DNA of 64,000 bases from Hyphococcus sp. (lineage in GTDB: Bacteria; Pseudomonadota; Alphaproteobacteria; Caulobacterales; Parvularculaceae), in contig JAJFFY010000050.1 in NCBI GenBank assembly GCA_021776415.1, positions 1 through 64,000 of the forward strand. Direction: 5' to 3'. The notes under the pieces were generated by a model. That model ran no database searches and was not told the DNA's origin. It worked only from the letters and a program-made list of their open reading frames with translations. How positions within the stretch are numbered: position 1 is the stretch's first letter; each line of letters begins with the position of its first letter. Positions 18,654 through 27,772 of this stretch are shown one piece after another. The position numbers and the translations under genes were made by a program.

Positions 18654-18713
18654 ATGCCATTTGACTGGATGTCATAAGACAGGATGCCATTAGATTGGGC
18701 GTCATTAGAACGA
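18654..18713. repeat. four degenerate 15-bp tandem repeats (ATGCCATTAGATTGG type)
   Basis: Four consecutive 15-mers: ATGCCATTTGACTGG, ATGTCATAAGACAGG, ATGCCATTAGATTGG, GCGTCATTAGAACGA. A 77-codon minus-strand frame spans both repeat sets, but I do not call it a gene. Beyond the repeats I see no other feature in the gap 18514-18914. Confidence 0.7.
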
Positions 18714-18914
18714 TTCCGAAAGAATTGCAAAATTACACCCGACGCGGACGGTTTGAACTGCGCTGGTACATAGTTGATTGAAACTCATCCGTCATCGGCA
18801 AAATTGCCGCACCAGATCACAAAGTGGAGAGTTTAGGCTTTGGGCGGATAATCAGCAGACGTGTGATCATGCATTAGGGTTACATAAAATTTAAAATGAG
18901 GAGGCGTGCGGCGT

Positions 18915-19628
18915 TTAGTTTTCCCCAGCGGGCTTCTCGTTCAGTTCATCTGCAACACTTTCATCCGGCATAAATTTGGCGATTAACGGCGTCTGAAATC
19001 CGGTGAAGATCAGGCTGGCGGCGGTGAAGCCGAATATTTTCAGATTGACCCAATGTTTTTCCCCAGAACAGCCCGCCTCGCCGGTGAGATCGCAATCACG
19101 CATGAAATAGCGCCAGGCAATTTCGTTGGCGACGGCGAGAACTGCAAAAAACACCGCGTAGCGCTTGGTCAGTATACGCCAAGCATCGTCCGGCAGGTGC
19201 AGGGCGCCGTCAAAGACAATTTTGAGGAAATTCCGGTCGGCGATCATGCCGCCGGCCAGGCTCGCGGCAAACAGCGTGTAAATAATCGTCGGTTTCATGT
19301 AAAAGAACATCTTGTTGTGCAAGATCAACGTCAGACTGCCGAGGACGCCGACAATGACGCCGGTGACCAGCAGCATTGGCGCCACCCGGCGCTCCTTCCA
19401 CACCGAATAGATGAAGGCGACCAGATAAGCGGGCAAGAAAAGCCCGACCGCGAGATACATTTCCTCGCCCTCGGAGATCGACCAGTCCTGACCGGCCAAC
19501 CCGCCGATCAGCGGCGCTAGGCGGCCGCCGAAAAAATAGGCGATCATGAAAACCGCAAGTGGGCCCATATCGACGGCGAATTTGGCGCCGCCGGACAGTC
19601 GTGGCTCAGGGCCTTTGGTCTCGTTCAT
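18915..19628 (-). CDS. yciB: inner-membrane septation protein A family (YciB/IspZ)
   Basis: The 237-residue protein starts at the ATG at 19628, with GGAG 7 nt upstream. A longer frame to 19787 lacks homology and overlaps ftsY. AKFAVDMGPLAVFMIAYFFGG is the family N-terminus. About six membrane segments follow, with NKMFFYMKPTIIYTLFAA and DDAWRILTKRYAVFF. NEIAWR and WVNLKIFG are typical late motifs. It is implicated in septation and envelope synthesis. It is the last gene of the mtaB-ftsY-yciB run, a conserved alphaproteobacterial order. Confidence 0.93.
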   Translation of the reverse strand: MNETKGPEPRLSGGAKFAVDMGPLAVFMIAYFFGGRLAPLIGGLAGQDWSISEGEEMYLAVGLFLPAYLVAFIYSVWKERRVAPMLLVTGVIVGVLGSLTLILHNKMFFYMKPTIIYTLFAASLAGGMIADRNFLKIVFDGALHLPDDAWRILTKRYAVFFAVLAVANEIAWRYFMRDCDLTGEAGCSGEKHWVNLKIFGFTAASLIFTGFQTPLIAKFMPDESVADELNEKPAGEN

Positions 19629-19665
19629 GAAACGCTCCTTGAGGAATTGGGAATTTAAATCCGGT

Positions 19666-20832
19666 TTAATCAACCACGCCGGCAAGCGCTCGGGCGAAAC
19701 TCTCGGCGTGGAAGATTTGCAAATCGTCAACGCTTTCGCCGACGCCGATAAAATGTATCGGCAATGCAAATTTGTCGCCAAGCGCAACCAGAACGCCGCC
19801 TCTGGCGGTGCCGTCGAGCTTGGTCATGACCAGGCCAGTCACCCCGGCAATGTCAGAAAACGCCGCTGCCTGGCTGATCGCGTTCTGGCCGACGGTGGCG
19901 TCAAGGACGAGGATGACATCATGAGGTGCGGACGCATCGAGTTTTTTCAGGACACGCACAATTTTCGCAAGCTCGTCCATCAGCGCGGATTTGTTTTGCA
20001 GCCGGCCGGCGGTATCGATGAATAAAACATCGACGCCAGCGGTTTTTGCTTCTTTGACGGCGTCAAAGGCAAGCCCCGCCGCGTCCGCGCCAACTTCGCG
20101 GGCGATCACTGGCGCGCCGGTGCGCTCGCCCCAGACGGTTAGCTGCTCAATGGCGGCGGCGCGGAAAGTGTCGCCCGCGGCCAGCATCACCGACAGGCCA
20201 TCATCTTTGAATTGCTGCGCCAGCTTGCCGATCGTGGTGGTTTTTCCCGAACCGTTGACGCCGATCATCAAGACCACATGCGGCTTGTTCGCGGCATTGA
20301 CCAGAAGCGGCGCCTCCAGCGGCTTGAGCGTCGCCGCAACCTCGTCGGCGAGGATTTCGCGGACTTCGGTGTTGGTGATTTCCTTTTCGAACTTGTCTTG
20401 AGCAAGACTATCGGTAATCCGCTCAGCGGCGGCAACGCCGAGATCGGCGGTGACCAGAAGCTCTTCGAGCTCATCAAGCGTTTCCTGGTCAAGCTTGCGC
20501 TTGTTAAAAATACCAGCGACGCCGTCGGAAAGCTTTGACGATGATTTTGATAGCCCCTGGCTTAGCCGCGACAGCCAGCCCGGGCTTTTTTTCTCGGCCG
20601 TTTCTGCAGGCGTCGTCGGGCGCGCGGGTTCATCGTCTGAGACGGGCTCGACGATTTCAGGCGCCGGCGCTATGGTTTTCGGCGCGCTGACATCTGCGGC
20701 CGGGAGGTCCTTCGGCGCGCTGTCATCGGCGGCAGGCGCATCTTCCGGCGTGGATTGTTGTTCCGGCGCCGCATCGTCGGCCGGCTTTTTTTTGCCGAAC
20801 AGGCCGGAGAGGAAATTCTTCGCCACGATCAA
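19666..20832 (-). CDS. ftsY: signal recognition particle receptor FtsY
   Basis: The 388-residue GTPase docks SRP-ribosome complexes at the membrane. An acidic/Pro-Ala A domain (about 10-85) precedes the NG domain. The G1 loop GVNGSGKTTTIGKLA, AAGDTFRAAA, DTAGRLQN, and the G4/closing motifs TKLDGTARGG and GVGESVDDLQIF are all present. The start MIVAKNFLSGLFGKKK has the common FtsY amphipathic lead. Its neighbours are mtaB upstream and yciB downstream. Confidence 0.97.
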   Translation of the reverse strand: MIVAKNFLSGLFGKKKPADDAAPEQQSTPEDAPAADDSAPKDLPAADVSAPKTIAPAPEIVEPVSDDEPARPTTPAETAEKKSPGWLSRLSQGLSKSSSKLSDGVAGIFNKRKLDQETLDELEELLVTADLGVAAAERITDSLAQDKFEKEITNTEVREILADEVAATLKPLEAPLLVNAANKPHVVLMIGVNGSGKTTTIGKLAQQFKDDGLSVMLAAGDTFRAAAIEQLTVWGERTGAPVIAREVGADAAGLAFDAVKEAKTAGVDVLFIDTAGRLQNKSALMDELAKIVRVLKKLDASAPHDVILVLDATVGQNAISQAAAFSDIAGVTGLVMTKLDGTARGGVLVALGDKFALPIHFIGVGESVDDLQIFHAESFARALAGVVD

Positions 20833-20883
20833 TCTACTCCTGCAACATTGCGCGCGCGTTGGGCGCCTGACGAATAATGGATT

Positions 20884-22164
20884 TCATATAGCCTCGCCGA
20901 TCAGGAGATCGCCTTCACGCGCGGTCAGGCGAAGCTGGCATGCGCCGCCAATGGAGGCGGTCTCACTATTAATGACTTTCACACTGGCGAAATTGCCAAG
21001 CCGCGCGCGGCCGCCGCTCTCCATGATCGCTAATTCCTCGCGTCCGACAAGCTGATCCAAAAACCCATGCAATGCATCGGCGGCCTTTGCCCGCAGCCGC
21101 GCGGCGCGCTCTTTAATGATCACGCGCGGGACTTGTGGCATCAGCGCCGCCGGGGTTCCCTGGCGCGGGGAGAACGGGAAGACATGAAGATATTGCAGGC
21201 CCGCCTCGTCGATGATGTCGAGGCTGCGAACGAACATCTCCTCGGTCTCAGTCGGAAAACCAGCAATAATGTCAGCGCCGAAGGCGACATCGGCGCGCCG
21301 GGCGCGGATAGTATGGCAAAGCTCGATCGCCTGTTCGCGCGTGTGGCGGCGCTTCATACGCTTAAGGATCATATTGTCGCCGGACTGTAGCGACAGGTGT
21401 AAATAGGGCGCAACGCGATTGTCGCCGGTGATGCGCTCAAACAGTTCGTCGTCAATCTCCGCACCGTCAACCGAGGACAGACGCAGCCGGCAAATCTCTG
21501 GGACCTGATCAAGGATCGCCGCGACCAGCACGCCCAGCGTTGGCGCATCGTCGAGATCGGCGCCGTAGGAGGTCATATCGACGCCGGTGAGCACAATCTC
21601 GTGGTGGCCAGCCTCGGCCAGCCGCCGCGCCTGTTCAACCGCGACGCGCACCGGCACCGAGCGCGAATTGCCGCGCCCGAATGGAATGATGCAGAAAGTG
21701 CAGCGGTGGTCACAGCCATTTTGAATCTGCAAAAATGCGCGCGCATGATCGCCATAACCGTCGATCAGATGACCGGCGGTCTCACGCACCGACATGATGT
21801 CGTTAACGCGAATGATTGGCGCAGCGTTTTCTTCCAGCGCCGGGTCTTCGGCGAGCGCGCGCCATTCGCGCGGTGTCAATTTTTCCTGATTGCCGATGAC
21901 GGCGTCGACTTCGGCCATCGATGCGAAGTCATCCGGCGTGGTTTGCGCGGCGCAGCCGGTGACGATAATTCTGGCGCCTGGCCGCGTGCGCTTTGCGCGG
22001 CGAATGTTCTGACGCGCGGTGCGCACCGCTTCGTTGGTGACCGCGCAGGTGTTAATCACCACCGCGTCTTTTAGCCCGGCCGCGCCGGCAAGTCGGCGCA
22101 TAGCCTCGCTCTCCACCAGATTGAGGCGGCATCCAAGCGAGATGATATCGAGATTGGCGGGCAT
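20884..22164 (-). CDS. mtaB: tRNA (N6-threonylcarbamoyladenosine(37)-C2)-methylthiotransferase
   Basis: The 426-residue radical-SAM methylthiotransferase converts t6A37 to ms2t6A37 in tRNAs reading ANN codons. The N-terminal UPF0004 domain contains SLGCRLNLVESEAM, NTCAVTNEA and VTGCAAQ, whose Cys residues bind the auxiliary 4Fe-4S cluster. The radical SAM motif CDHRCTFC (CX3CX2C) follows, and a TRAM-like end (ARLGNFASVKVIN) closes the protein. The Asn in GCRLN and the shorter length place it with MtaB rather than MiaB. Confidence 0.94.
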   Translation of the reverse strand: MPANLDIISLGCRLNLVESEAMRRLAGAAGLKDAVVINTCAVTNEAVRTARQNIRRAKRTRPGARIIVTGCAAQTTPDDFASMAEVDAVIGNQEKLTPREWRALAEDPALEENAAPIIRVNDIMSVRETAGHLIDGYGDHARAFLQIQNGCDHRCTFCIIPFGRGNSRSVPVRVAVEQARRLAEAGHHEIVLTGVDMTSYGADLDDAPTLGVLVAAILDQVPEICRLRLSSVDGAEIDDELFERITGDNRVAPYLHLSLQSGDNMILKRMKRRHTREQAIELCHTIRARRADVAFGADIIAGFPTETEEMFVRSLDIIDEAGLQYLHVFPFSPRQGTPAALMPQVPRVIIKERAARLRAKAADALHGFLDQLVGREELAIMESGGRARLGNFASVKVINSETASIGGACQLRLTAREGDLLIGEAI

Positions 22165-22216
22165 GCGCGCTTATTTGGGCTAAGACGGCGCAGAGAACAA
22201 GGGCGCTAGAGCGGCC

Positions 22217-22651
22217 TTATGAGGCGGCGCCGCCGAATGTTTGCGGCAAGGGGCGGTCCGGCGCGCTTGCGGGTTGCGCGAATGCGGGCTCGGCGGCCAT
22301 CACCTCGCCCAGATAGCGCATGACTTTGTAGAACTCATTTTCCGCAAGCCGAATATCAACCTCGCGCCGGGTCTCATTGGCGCCGGGCCCGTCATAACTT
22401 TCAAGCGCATGGCGAGCAAGGTCTGCGGCCTCGGCGTTGGCCAATTGTCCCGCGACCGCCATTTGCGCAATATAATATGCGCGCTTTAACGGGGTTGTTG
22501 CGTCTTCCGGCTTCATCGCATCGCGTAGCCGCAAGATGTGGGCGCCGTCGGTTTTTACCCGCAGCCGGGCTTTGCGGTCGCCATTTTCAACCACCACGCC
22601 GTTGATCATCAGCTCTTCATAGGGGCGAAGCTTTAAAATCAGACCGGCCAT
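22217..22651 (-). CDS. flbT: flagellar biosynthesis repressor FlbT
   Basis: The 144-residue protein starts at the ATG at 22651, with GGAG about 9 nt upstream. The longer frame to 22756 has no homology. LILKLRPYEELMINGVVVENGDRKARL is the FlbT signature; RLRDAMKPEDATTPLKRAYYIAQMAVAG follows. In Caulobacter FlbT binds the fljK flagellin leader and promotes its decay. No flaF, flagellin or other flagellar gene lies nearby in the window, which is unusual. The Ala/Pro-rich tail is variable in the family. Confidence 0.88.
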   Translation of the reverse strand: MAGLILKLRPYEELMINGVVVENGDRKARLRVKTDGAHILRLRDAMKPEDATTPLKRAYYIAQMAVAGQLANAEAADLARHALESYDGPGANETRREVDIRLAENEFYKVMRYLGEVMAAEPAFAQPASAPDRPLPQTFGGAAS

Positions 22652-22773
22652 AAACTCGTCTCCGCTTGTTTCACAAACACTCATGGGCGCGCATACATAT
22701 ACAACCATAAATTGAATACGATGCAACCATAAATAGAAAATTAACAGAGAATGCAACGCTGGCCCTGCTTGTA

Positions 22774-22795
22774 GCCAAGCCTGGCCAGGCTTGGC
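22774..22795. other. perfect 22-bp palindrome before the lptG 3' end
   Basis: GCCAAGCCTGGCCAGGCTTGGC is its own reverse complement. It sits within 30 bp after the lptG stop on the minus strand, with no T-run. It may be a Rho-independent-like hairpin without U tract, an mRNA-end stabiliser or an operator. Confidence 0.6.
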
Positions 22796-22800
22796 CGTGG

Positions 22801-23892
22801 CTAGTTTTCCATCGCCAGAAGTATGGAAAAGCCGACAATCATGAACAAAGCGAGCGGCGAGAAGGCGCCAAGAAGCGCCGGGATGACGCCGAGCTTGCCG
22901 AGCGCGAGGGCCAGGCTTTCGGCGACAAAATAAGTAAAGCCGAGGGCAGATCCGGAGATTGCCCGGACCAGAAGGACGCCCTGGCGGTGCATGCCAAAGC
23001 CGGCAATGGCGCCCAAAAGCGGCATTACCAGCGTCGCCATAGGTCTGGAGAACCGGCCCAAAAAGGAGGTCATCGCCTCGCGCGTATCAGCCTGTTCGCG
23101 GCGCAGCTGGCGAATTTTTTTCGACAAATCGCTGAGGCTGGTTTGGTCGGGCTTCAGCGTCAGTGCAAATAACAGCTCGGGGTCAAGGCTGTTGGTCCAT
23201 AAGGCGACGGCGTTCTCGGTGACGGCAAGGTTCACGGCGTCAAATGTTTTTACGCCAAACAGCCGCCAAATCCCATCTTCATGACGGGCGGCGCGCGCCT
23301 CTATGACCTTTGAGGCAAGTCCGTTCTCGTCAATGTCGTATATGGTGACGTCAGACAGCAAGACGGCGTCGCCGAACCGGGCGGCGCTTTGCGCGCTGAT
23401 ATATTCATTGTCAAAATTAATGCGGATGTTGGTTCGGGTGCCGGTGTCTTCCGGCAAGTTGAGGGCGTAATCATTCGCCGCCCAATAATCGAGCGCGTCG
23501 GATGATTTGATGGTCACCGTTTCAAAGAAAATAAAATGCGCGATGGAGACGATCACGCACACAAATCCGAGTGGCAATAACACCCTGTGCACCGACATGC
23601 CGGCCGCACGCATGACGGTGATTTCACTAGTATGGCTAAGGCCGGCAAGGGTGATGACGATGCCGAGGAGCGCCGCGAAAGGCGTAAACTGCGCAATGAT
23701 CTGCGGCGAGCGCAGTCGGATATAGTGGATCAGCGAATCCACCGTGGCGCCGTCTGCCGCCAGAATATCGCTCGAGCGATTTAACAGATCGAGCATCTGC
23801 ATAATGATCACGAAAAATAACAAAAAGCCGACGAAGCGGATCAAAAACATCCGCCCGACATAAAGCGTGAATATCCCTTGTGCGGCGTTCAT
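22801..23892 (-). CDS. lptG: LPS export ABC transporter permease LptG
   Basis: The 363-residue inner-membrane subunit of LptB2FGC extracts LPS and feeds it to the Lpt bridge. Three N-terminal and three C-terminal membrane helices flank a periplasmic jellyroll (about 115-260). The coupling region SHTSEITVMRAAGMSVHRVL is characteristic. The start overlaps the lptF stop by four bases (ATGA), giving tight coupling. lptF-lptG order is the normal one. Confidence 0.95.
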   Translation of the reverse strand: MNAAQGIFTLYVGRMFLIRFVGFLLFFVIIMQMLDLLNRSSDILAADGATVDSLIHYIRLRSPQIIAQFTPFAALLGIVITLAGLSHTSEITVMRAAGMSVHRVLLPLGFVCVIVSIAHFIFFETVTIKSSDALDYWAANDYALNLPEDTGTRTNIRINFDNEYISAQSAARFGDAVLLSDVTIYDIDENGLASKVIEARAARHEDGIWRLFGVKTFDAVNLAVTENAVALWTNSLDPELLFALTLKPDQTSLSDLSKKIRQLRREQADTREAMTSFLGRFSRPMATLVMPLLGAIAGFGMHRQGVLLVRAISGSALGFTYFVAESLALALGKLGVIPALLGAFSPLALFMIVGFSILLAMEN

Positions 23893-25097
23893 TGCGGCTC
23901 ACCCGCCGCCGATTCTGACGATGGTGCGGGGCCTTCCGCTCCGGCAAGGCGCACCGTTTCGGTCTCGCGCCGGGTCATCACGCGCGCTGTGCGTGCGCGG
24001 TCGATCGAGCCGCGATAGAGCAGAACCGATACTACCGCAAAGGCCGCAAACACCCCCCACATAGAAATGTAAGGGGACAGCTCGCCATTCCCGGCCACGA
24101 CCTTGCCCCACTCTTCAAGAGTTTCGTGATAGACGATCAAAATCGCAATGCCGACGATTGGCTTTATTGAAGATTTTTGGCGCCGGCCCGAAACGCCCAT
24201 TGCGATCGCCAAGATTGGCATTATCAAAAAGGACAGCGGATGAATGATGCGCCAGTGCAGCCCGGCGCGATATTTGTTATAGAGCGGTGATGATGCGCGC
24301 GTTTCCCGGCTGAGGAAACTGACAACTTCATCGAATGTCGCTTCGCGTTCATCGCCGCCGCGCTCGCGAAAGACGCCAATGGCGGGCAACTCGATCTCCA
24401 GGTCGAAGGAATCAAAATTTAACGCCTGAATTTGTTCACCCAGCGGATCAATAATCACCTGGCGGCCTTGCTCGAGCTTTAAAAGCAATGAGCGGATATC
24501 CGGGGTTGTTGAAATGGCGCCGTAGCGAGCGGTTATGGTTGTGCGTCCGCCATCGAGCCCGCGCCGCTCCAGAAAAATATTTTCCGCGTCACGGGTGTCC
24601 TTATTGACGGCGCCAAGGCGGATGGTGACCTGGTCGGAGATATCGACGAACTCGCCGGCGGGCACTTTTATGCCGAGTGCGCCGCTGGTCACATTGAAAC
24701 GGATCTGGCTGTATTCGTAACGTGAATAAGGTTGGATGTAGGAAACCAGGAGAAAGTCCAGCACGATCAGAAACAAGACCAGCACATATATTGGCCGCAA
24801 CAGCCGTCCAAAAGACGCGCCGCTTGAACTTAACGCATCAAGCTCGCTCGACAGCGACAGATTGCGAAACGCCAGCATGATGCCGAGAAAAGTGCCAAGT
24901 GGCAGCGCCAGTCCAAGATAATGCGGCACCAGATTGGCCAGCATCTGCCAGACCACATCGACCGGGCCCTGTTCGGCAAGCACAAAATCGAACAGTCGCA
25001 ACATATGTTCAAGCAACAACAGCATACCGGCAATGCTTAGCGCCAGTAATAGCGGTGTGATGACAGTGCGTAGAATATAACGGTCAACGAGATGCAT
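23889..25097 (-). CDS. lptF: LPS export ABC transporter permease LptF
   Basis: The 402-residue partner of LptG begins MHLVDRYILRTVITPLLLALS. It has six helices around a periplasmic domain, and NLSLSSELDALSSSGASFGRLL forms the coupling helix. The C-terminus carries an extra Ala/Pro/Glu-rich tail. The 261-bp region upstream (25098-25358) must contain its promoter; I see no convincing element or gene there. Confidence 0.95.
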   Translation of the reverse strand: MHLVDRYILRTVITPLLLALSIAGMLLLLEHMLRLFDFVLAEQGPVDVVWQMLANLVPHYLGLALPLGTFLGIMLAFRNLSLSSELDALSSSGASFGRLLRPIYVLVLFLIVLDFLLVSYIQPYSRYEYSQIRFNVTSGALGIKVPAGEFVDISDQVTIRLGAVNKDTRDAENIFLERRGLDGGRTTITARYGAISTTPDIRSLLLKLEQGRQVIIDPLGEQIQALNFDSFDLEIELPAIGVFRERGGDEREATFDEVVSFLSRETRASSPLYNKYRAGLHWRIIHPLSFLIMPILAIAMGVSGRRQKSSIKPIVGIAILIVYHETLEEWGKVVAGNGELSPYISMWGVFAAFAVVSVLLYRGSIDRARTARVMTRRETETVRLAGAEGPAPSSESAAGEPQ

Positions 25098-25358
25098 GGA
25101 CGGCGTTTTGTCACCGGGTGTTGATGTGTCGCCAATTCCTTAACGGATCGGCGTGATCTTTGTTGTGTAGCGAATTCCGGACCACTCGGGAAGGCGGCGG
25201 TTAACTTTTCGCAGCTTGCGCGTGAAGGCGGTCAAACTAATATTGTGTGCGCCTTCGCGGCCGGGCAATGCGGCGATAAATTAGCACAAGCTCTCGGTTG
25301 TGTGCCGGCCCGACCTCGCCGTCGGCGCTCTGCTGTTCTGATTTGACAACCGGCTGGG

Positions 25359-26306
25359 CTATTCGCCTTCCAGCCGACCCTCAACCCAGTCCCAAAACAG
25401 GGCGGAAAAATCTGCCCCGCCAAATCCGCGCATTTCCTGAACCCCGGTCGGCGAGGTCACGTTAATCTCGGTGAGATAGTCGCCGATGACATCAATGCCG
25501 GCAAAGACGAGGCCGCGCTCGGATAGCGCCGGGCCGATGCGGTCGCAGATTTCCTGATCGCGCGCCGTCATCTCAACCGCTTCGGCGCGGCCGCCAACAT
25601 GCATATTGGAGCGGGTCTCACCCGCCGCCGGCACACGGTTGATCGCGCCCACCGCCTCGCCGTCCAGCAGGATGATGCGTTTATCGCCTTTTGAGACTGA
25701 CGGCAGAAATTTCTGCGCGATAATCGGCTCACGGAACATTTGTTCGAAGAGCTCGAGCAGCGCATTGAAATTGCCATCCTCGGGGTGGATACGAAACACC
25801 CCGGCGCCGCCATTGCCATAGAGCGGCTTTAAAATCATGTCGCCATGTTCGGCCCGGAACTCACGGATCGCTGCCCGGTCACAGGTAATCAGCGTTGGCG
25901 GCGTCAGGTCTTGAAAATCGGTGACGAAAAGTTTTTCTGGCGCATCGCGAATGGCGCGCGGGTCGTTCAACACCATCACACCCGGCTGCAGCCGTTCAAG
26001 GATCTGCGCGGCGGTGATATAGGCCATGTCGTAAGGCGGGTCCTGACGGATAAGGACAATGTCAAGCGCACGCAGATCGATAAGTTCGGGCGCTGCAAGG
26101 TTAGCATGATCGCCCTGGGTTCGGCTCATGCGGTCGATGCGCTGCGCACGGGCGCGCACTTCGCCGCCATAGAGCTGCAATGTCGCCGGCCCATAGACCC
26201 AAATCTCATGGCCTCTGGCATTGGCTTCAAAGGCCATATCGAAGGACGTGTCGGCGTTAACGTCGACGGCGTCGATGGGGTCCATCTGGAAGGCTATTTT
26301 CAACAT
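25359..26306 (-). CDS. gshB: glutathione synthase
   Basis: The 315-residue ATP-grasp ligase joins gamma-glutamylcysteine and glycine. MLKIAFQMDPIDAVD is the typical start. QDPPYDMAYITAAQIL, LKPLYGNGGAGVF (ATP-grasp loop) and FLPSVSKGDKRIILLDGEAVGAINR are all present. The C-terminal INVTSPTGVQEM binds Mg-ATP. It follows rsmI and yraN, the conserved alphaproteobacterial order. It supplies the substrate for the GST of this window and, by family, perhaps the GFA protein. Confidence 0.96.
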   Translation of the reverse strand: MLKIAFQMDPIDAVDVNADTSFDMAFEANARGHEIWVYGPATLQLYGGEVRARAQRIDRMSRTQGDHANLAAPELIDLRALDIVLIRQDPPYDMAYITAAQILERLQPGVMVLNDPRAIRDAPEKLFVTDFQDLTPPTLITCDRAAIREFRAEHGDMILKPLYGNGGAGVFRIHPEDGNFNALLELFEQMFREPIIAQKFLPSVSKGDKRIILLDGEAVGAINRVPAAGETRSNMHVGGRAEAVEMTARDQEICDRIGPALSERGLVFAGIDVIGDYLTEINVTSPTGVQEMRGFGGADFSALFWDWVEGRLEGE

Positions 26307-26423
26307 GGAGGAGCTTTCGCGCTGGAGGTTTAGTGGGGCTGGCTTAGGACGGGTTACTGCGCGTCGCCGGTTGCGCGAAGCTTAACATGGTTGCCGGTTT
26401 TTTCCTCGACCCTGATAGAACAA

Positions 26424-26798
26424 TTAATCGTCATCGAGCCAGGCGCCTTTAATATGGCGCCAACGCCAACCGGAGACGGCGATAATATCGTAACGCATAT
26501 CGCAATGCGCAAGTCGCGGCTGGCGCGCCAAGAACATTGACGCCGCATCGCTGACCCGGCGCTGATTGGCGTAACCGACCGCCTCCAGCGCATCGTCGAG
26601 GCTGGCGCGGGCTTTGACCTCAACGAAAATCAACAACTTGCCGCGTTTTGCGACCAGGTCGATTTCTCCGCCGGGAGCCTTAAAGCGGCGGGCGATAATC
26701 GCAAAACCCTTCAAGCTCAAAATCAGGCCGGCAAGCCTTTCCCCGCGCCGGCCGGCAGCTTCTGCGCGCTGCTTGGCCCCGGTGTTGGGGCGGCTCAT
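26424..26798 (-). CDS. YraN family protein (UPF0102, endonuclease-like fold)
   Basis: The 124-residue protein has a predicted restriction-endonuclease-like core. GRRGERLAGLILSLKGFAIIARRFKAPGGEIDLVAKRGKLLIFVEVKAR contains the E-I-D-L and V-E-V-K catalytic-like motif. The function is unresolved; genetic context suggests DNA or RNA processing. Its start overlaps the rsmI stop (ATGA). A short non-coding gap of about 115 bp separates it from gshB. Confidence 0.9.
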   Translation of the reverse strand: MSRPNTGAKQRAEAAGRRGERLAGLILSLKGFAIIARRFKAPGGEIDLVAKRGKLLIFVEVKARASLDDALEAVGYANQRRVSDAASMFLARQPRLAHCDMRYDIIAVSGWRWRHIKGAWLDDD

Positions 26799-27643
26799 GA
26801 GCCGGCTTTTAATTTTAGCGCGCGCGCATAGGCGCTCTTGCGCGGGGCGCCGAGAATGCTTGCTGCTTGCGCCGCCGCGTCTTTAACGCTCATCGTTTCA
26901 AGTGCGTCTTTAAGGAAATAGTCGAGCGCTTCCATGGTGACCGGTTTTGTCTCCGGCGGAAATACCAGAACGACAATCTCGCCCTTTGGCGGCGCATCTT
27001 TATAGCTCGCTGCAAGCTCGGATAATTGCCCTTCGCGGAATTCTTCATGAAGTTTTGTAAGCTCGCGGGCGACCACTGCGCGGCGTTCGCCAAAGGCTGC
27101 CGCCATCGCCTCAAGGCAGGCGCAAAGACGCGGGCCCGTCTCATAAAAGACCAGCGTAGCCGCGACTTCCGCGACGGCGGCGAACGCCTTGTCGCGGGCC
27201 CCGGCGCGTGAGGGGGCAAACCCTGCAAACAGGAAATGATCGCTTGGCGCTCCGGCGGCGCAAAGGGCGGTGATGACGGCCGATGCGCCGGGAAGCGGGG
27301 TGACCGCAACGCCCGCGTCGCGCGCCTCGCGCACCAGCTTATAGCCCGGATCGGAGATTAACGGCGTGCCGGCGTCAGAGACCAGACACATCGAGGTCCC
27401 ATCTTGCAGTTTTTTAATAATGCCCGGCCGCGTCCGCGCTGCATTGTGCTCATGATAAGCCTTGAGCGGGGTTTTGATCCCATAGGCGGCGCAAAGCTTG
27501 GCGGTCTGGCGAGTGTCCTCGCAGATGATCAAATCGGCGGCCTTAAGCGTTTCGACAGCCCGATAGGTTATGTCGCCGAGATTGCCGATTGGCGTTGCGG
27601 TCACATAAAGGCCGGGTTCGAGGTGTAAGGGCGTATTGGTCAT
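26795..27643 (-). CDS. rsmI: 16S rRNA (cytidine(1402)-2'-O)-methyltransferase
   Basis: The product has 282 residues from the ATG at 27643; the frame continues 12 codons upstream without homology. The tetrapyrrole-methylase fold shows YVTATPIGNLGDITYRA, ICEDTRQT and VSDAGTPLISDPGYKLV, all hallmark RsmI motifs. It methylates the ribose of C1402 in the decoding centre. It is the first gene of the rsmI-yraN-gshB run and is divergent from the LpoA-like gene. Confidence 0.95.
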   Translation of the reverse strand: MTNTPLHLEPGLYVTATPIGNLGDITYRAVETLKAADLIICEDTRQTAKLCAAYGIKTPLKAYHEHNAARTRPGIIKKLQDGTSMCLVSDAGTPLISDPGYKLVREARDAGVAVTPLPGASAVITALCAAGAPSDHFLFAGFAPSRAGARDKAFAAVAEVAATLVFYETGPRLCACLEAMAAAFGERRAVVARELTKLHEEFREGQLSELAASYKDAPPKGEIVVLVFPPETKPVTMEALDYFLKDALETMSVKDAAAQAASILGAPRKSAYARALKLKAGS

Positions 27644-27772
27644 GCCGCAACGATTGGCCCGGTCGGCGGAGCGCGTCAATTGGGCCAGTGGGTGGGGCGA
27701 TCGATTAGGCTTGTTTACGGGGCGTGCAGCGGCGGCTAGTCTTGCGCCCGCATATTAGGATAGTAGGGGCTT

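Noticed and set aside
18497-18730. 77-codon minus-strand frame upstream of the MarR gene
   Set aside because: It is generated by two 15-bp tandem repeat sets and overlaps the regulator start. No ribosome site; kept as repeats only.
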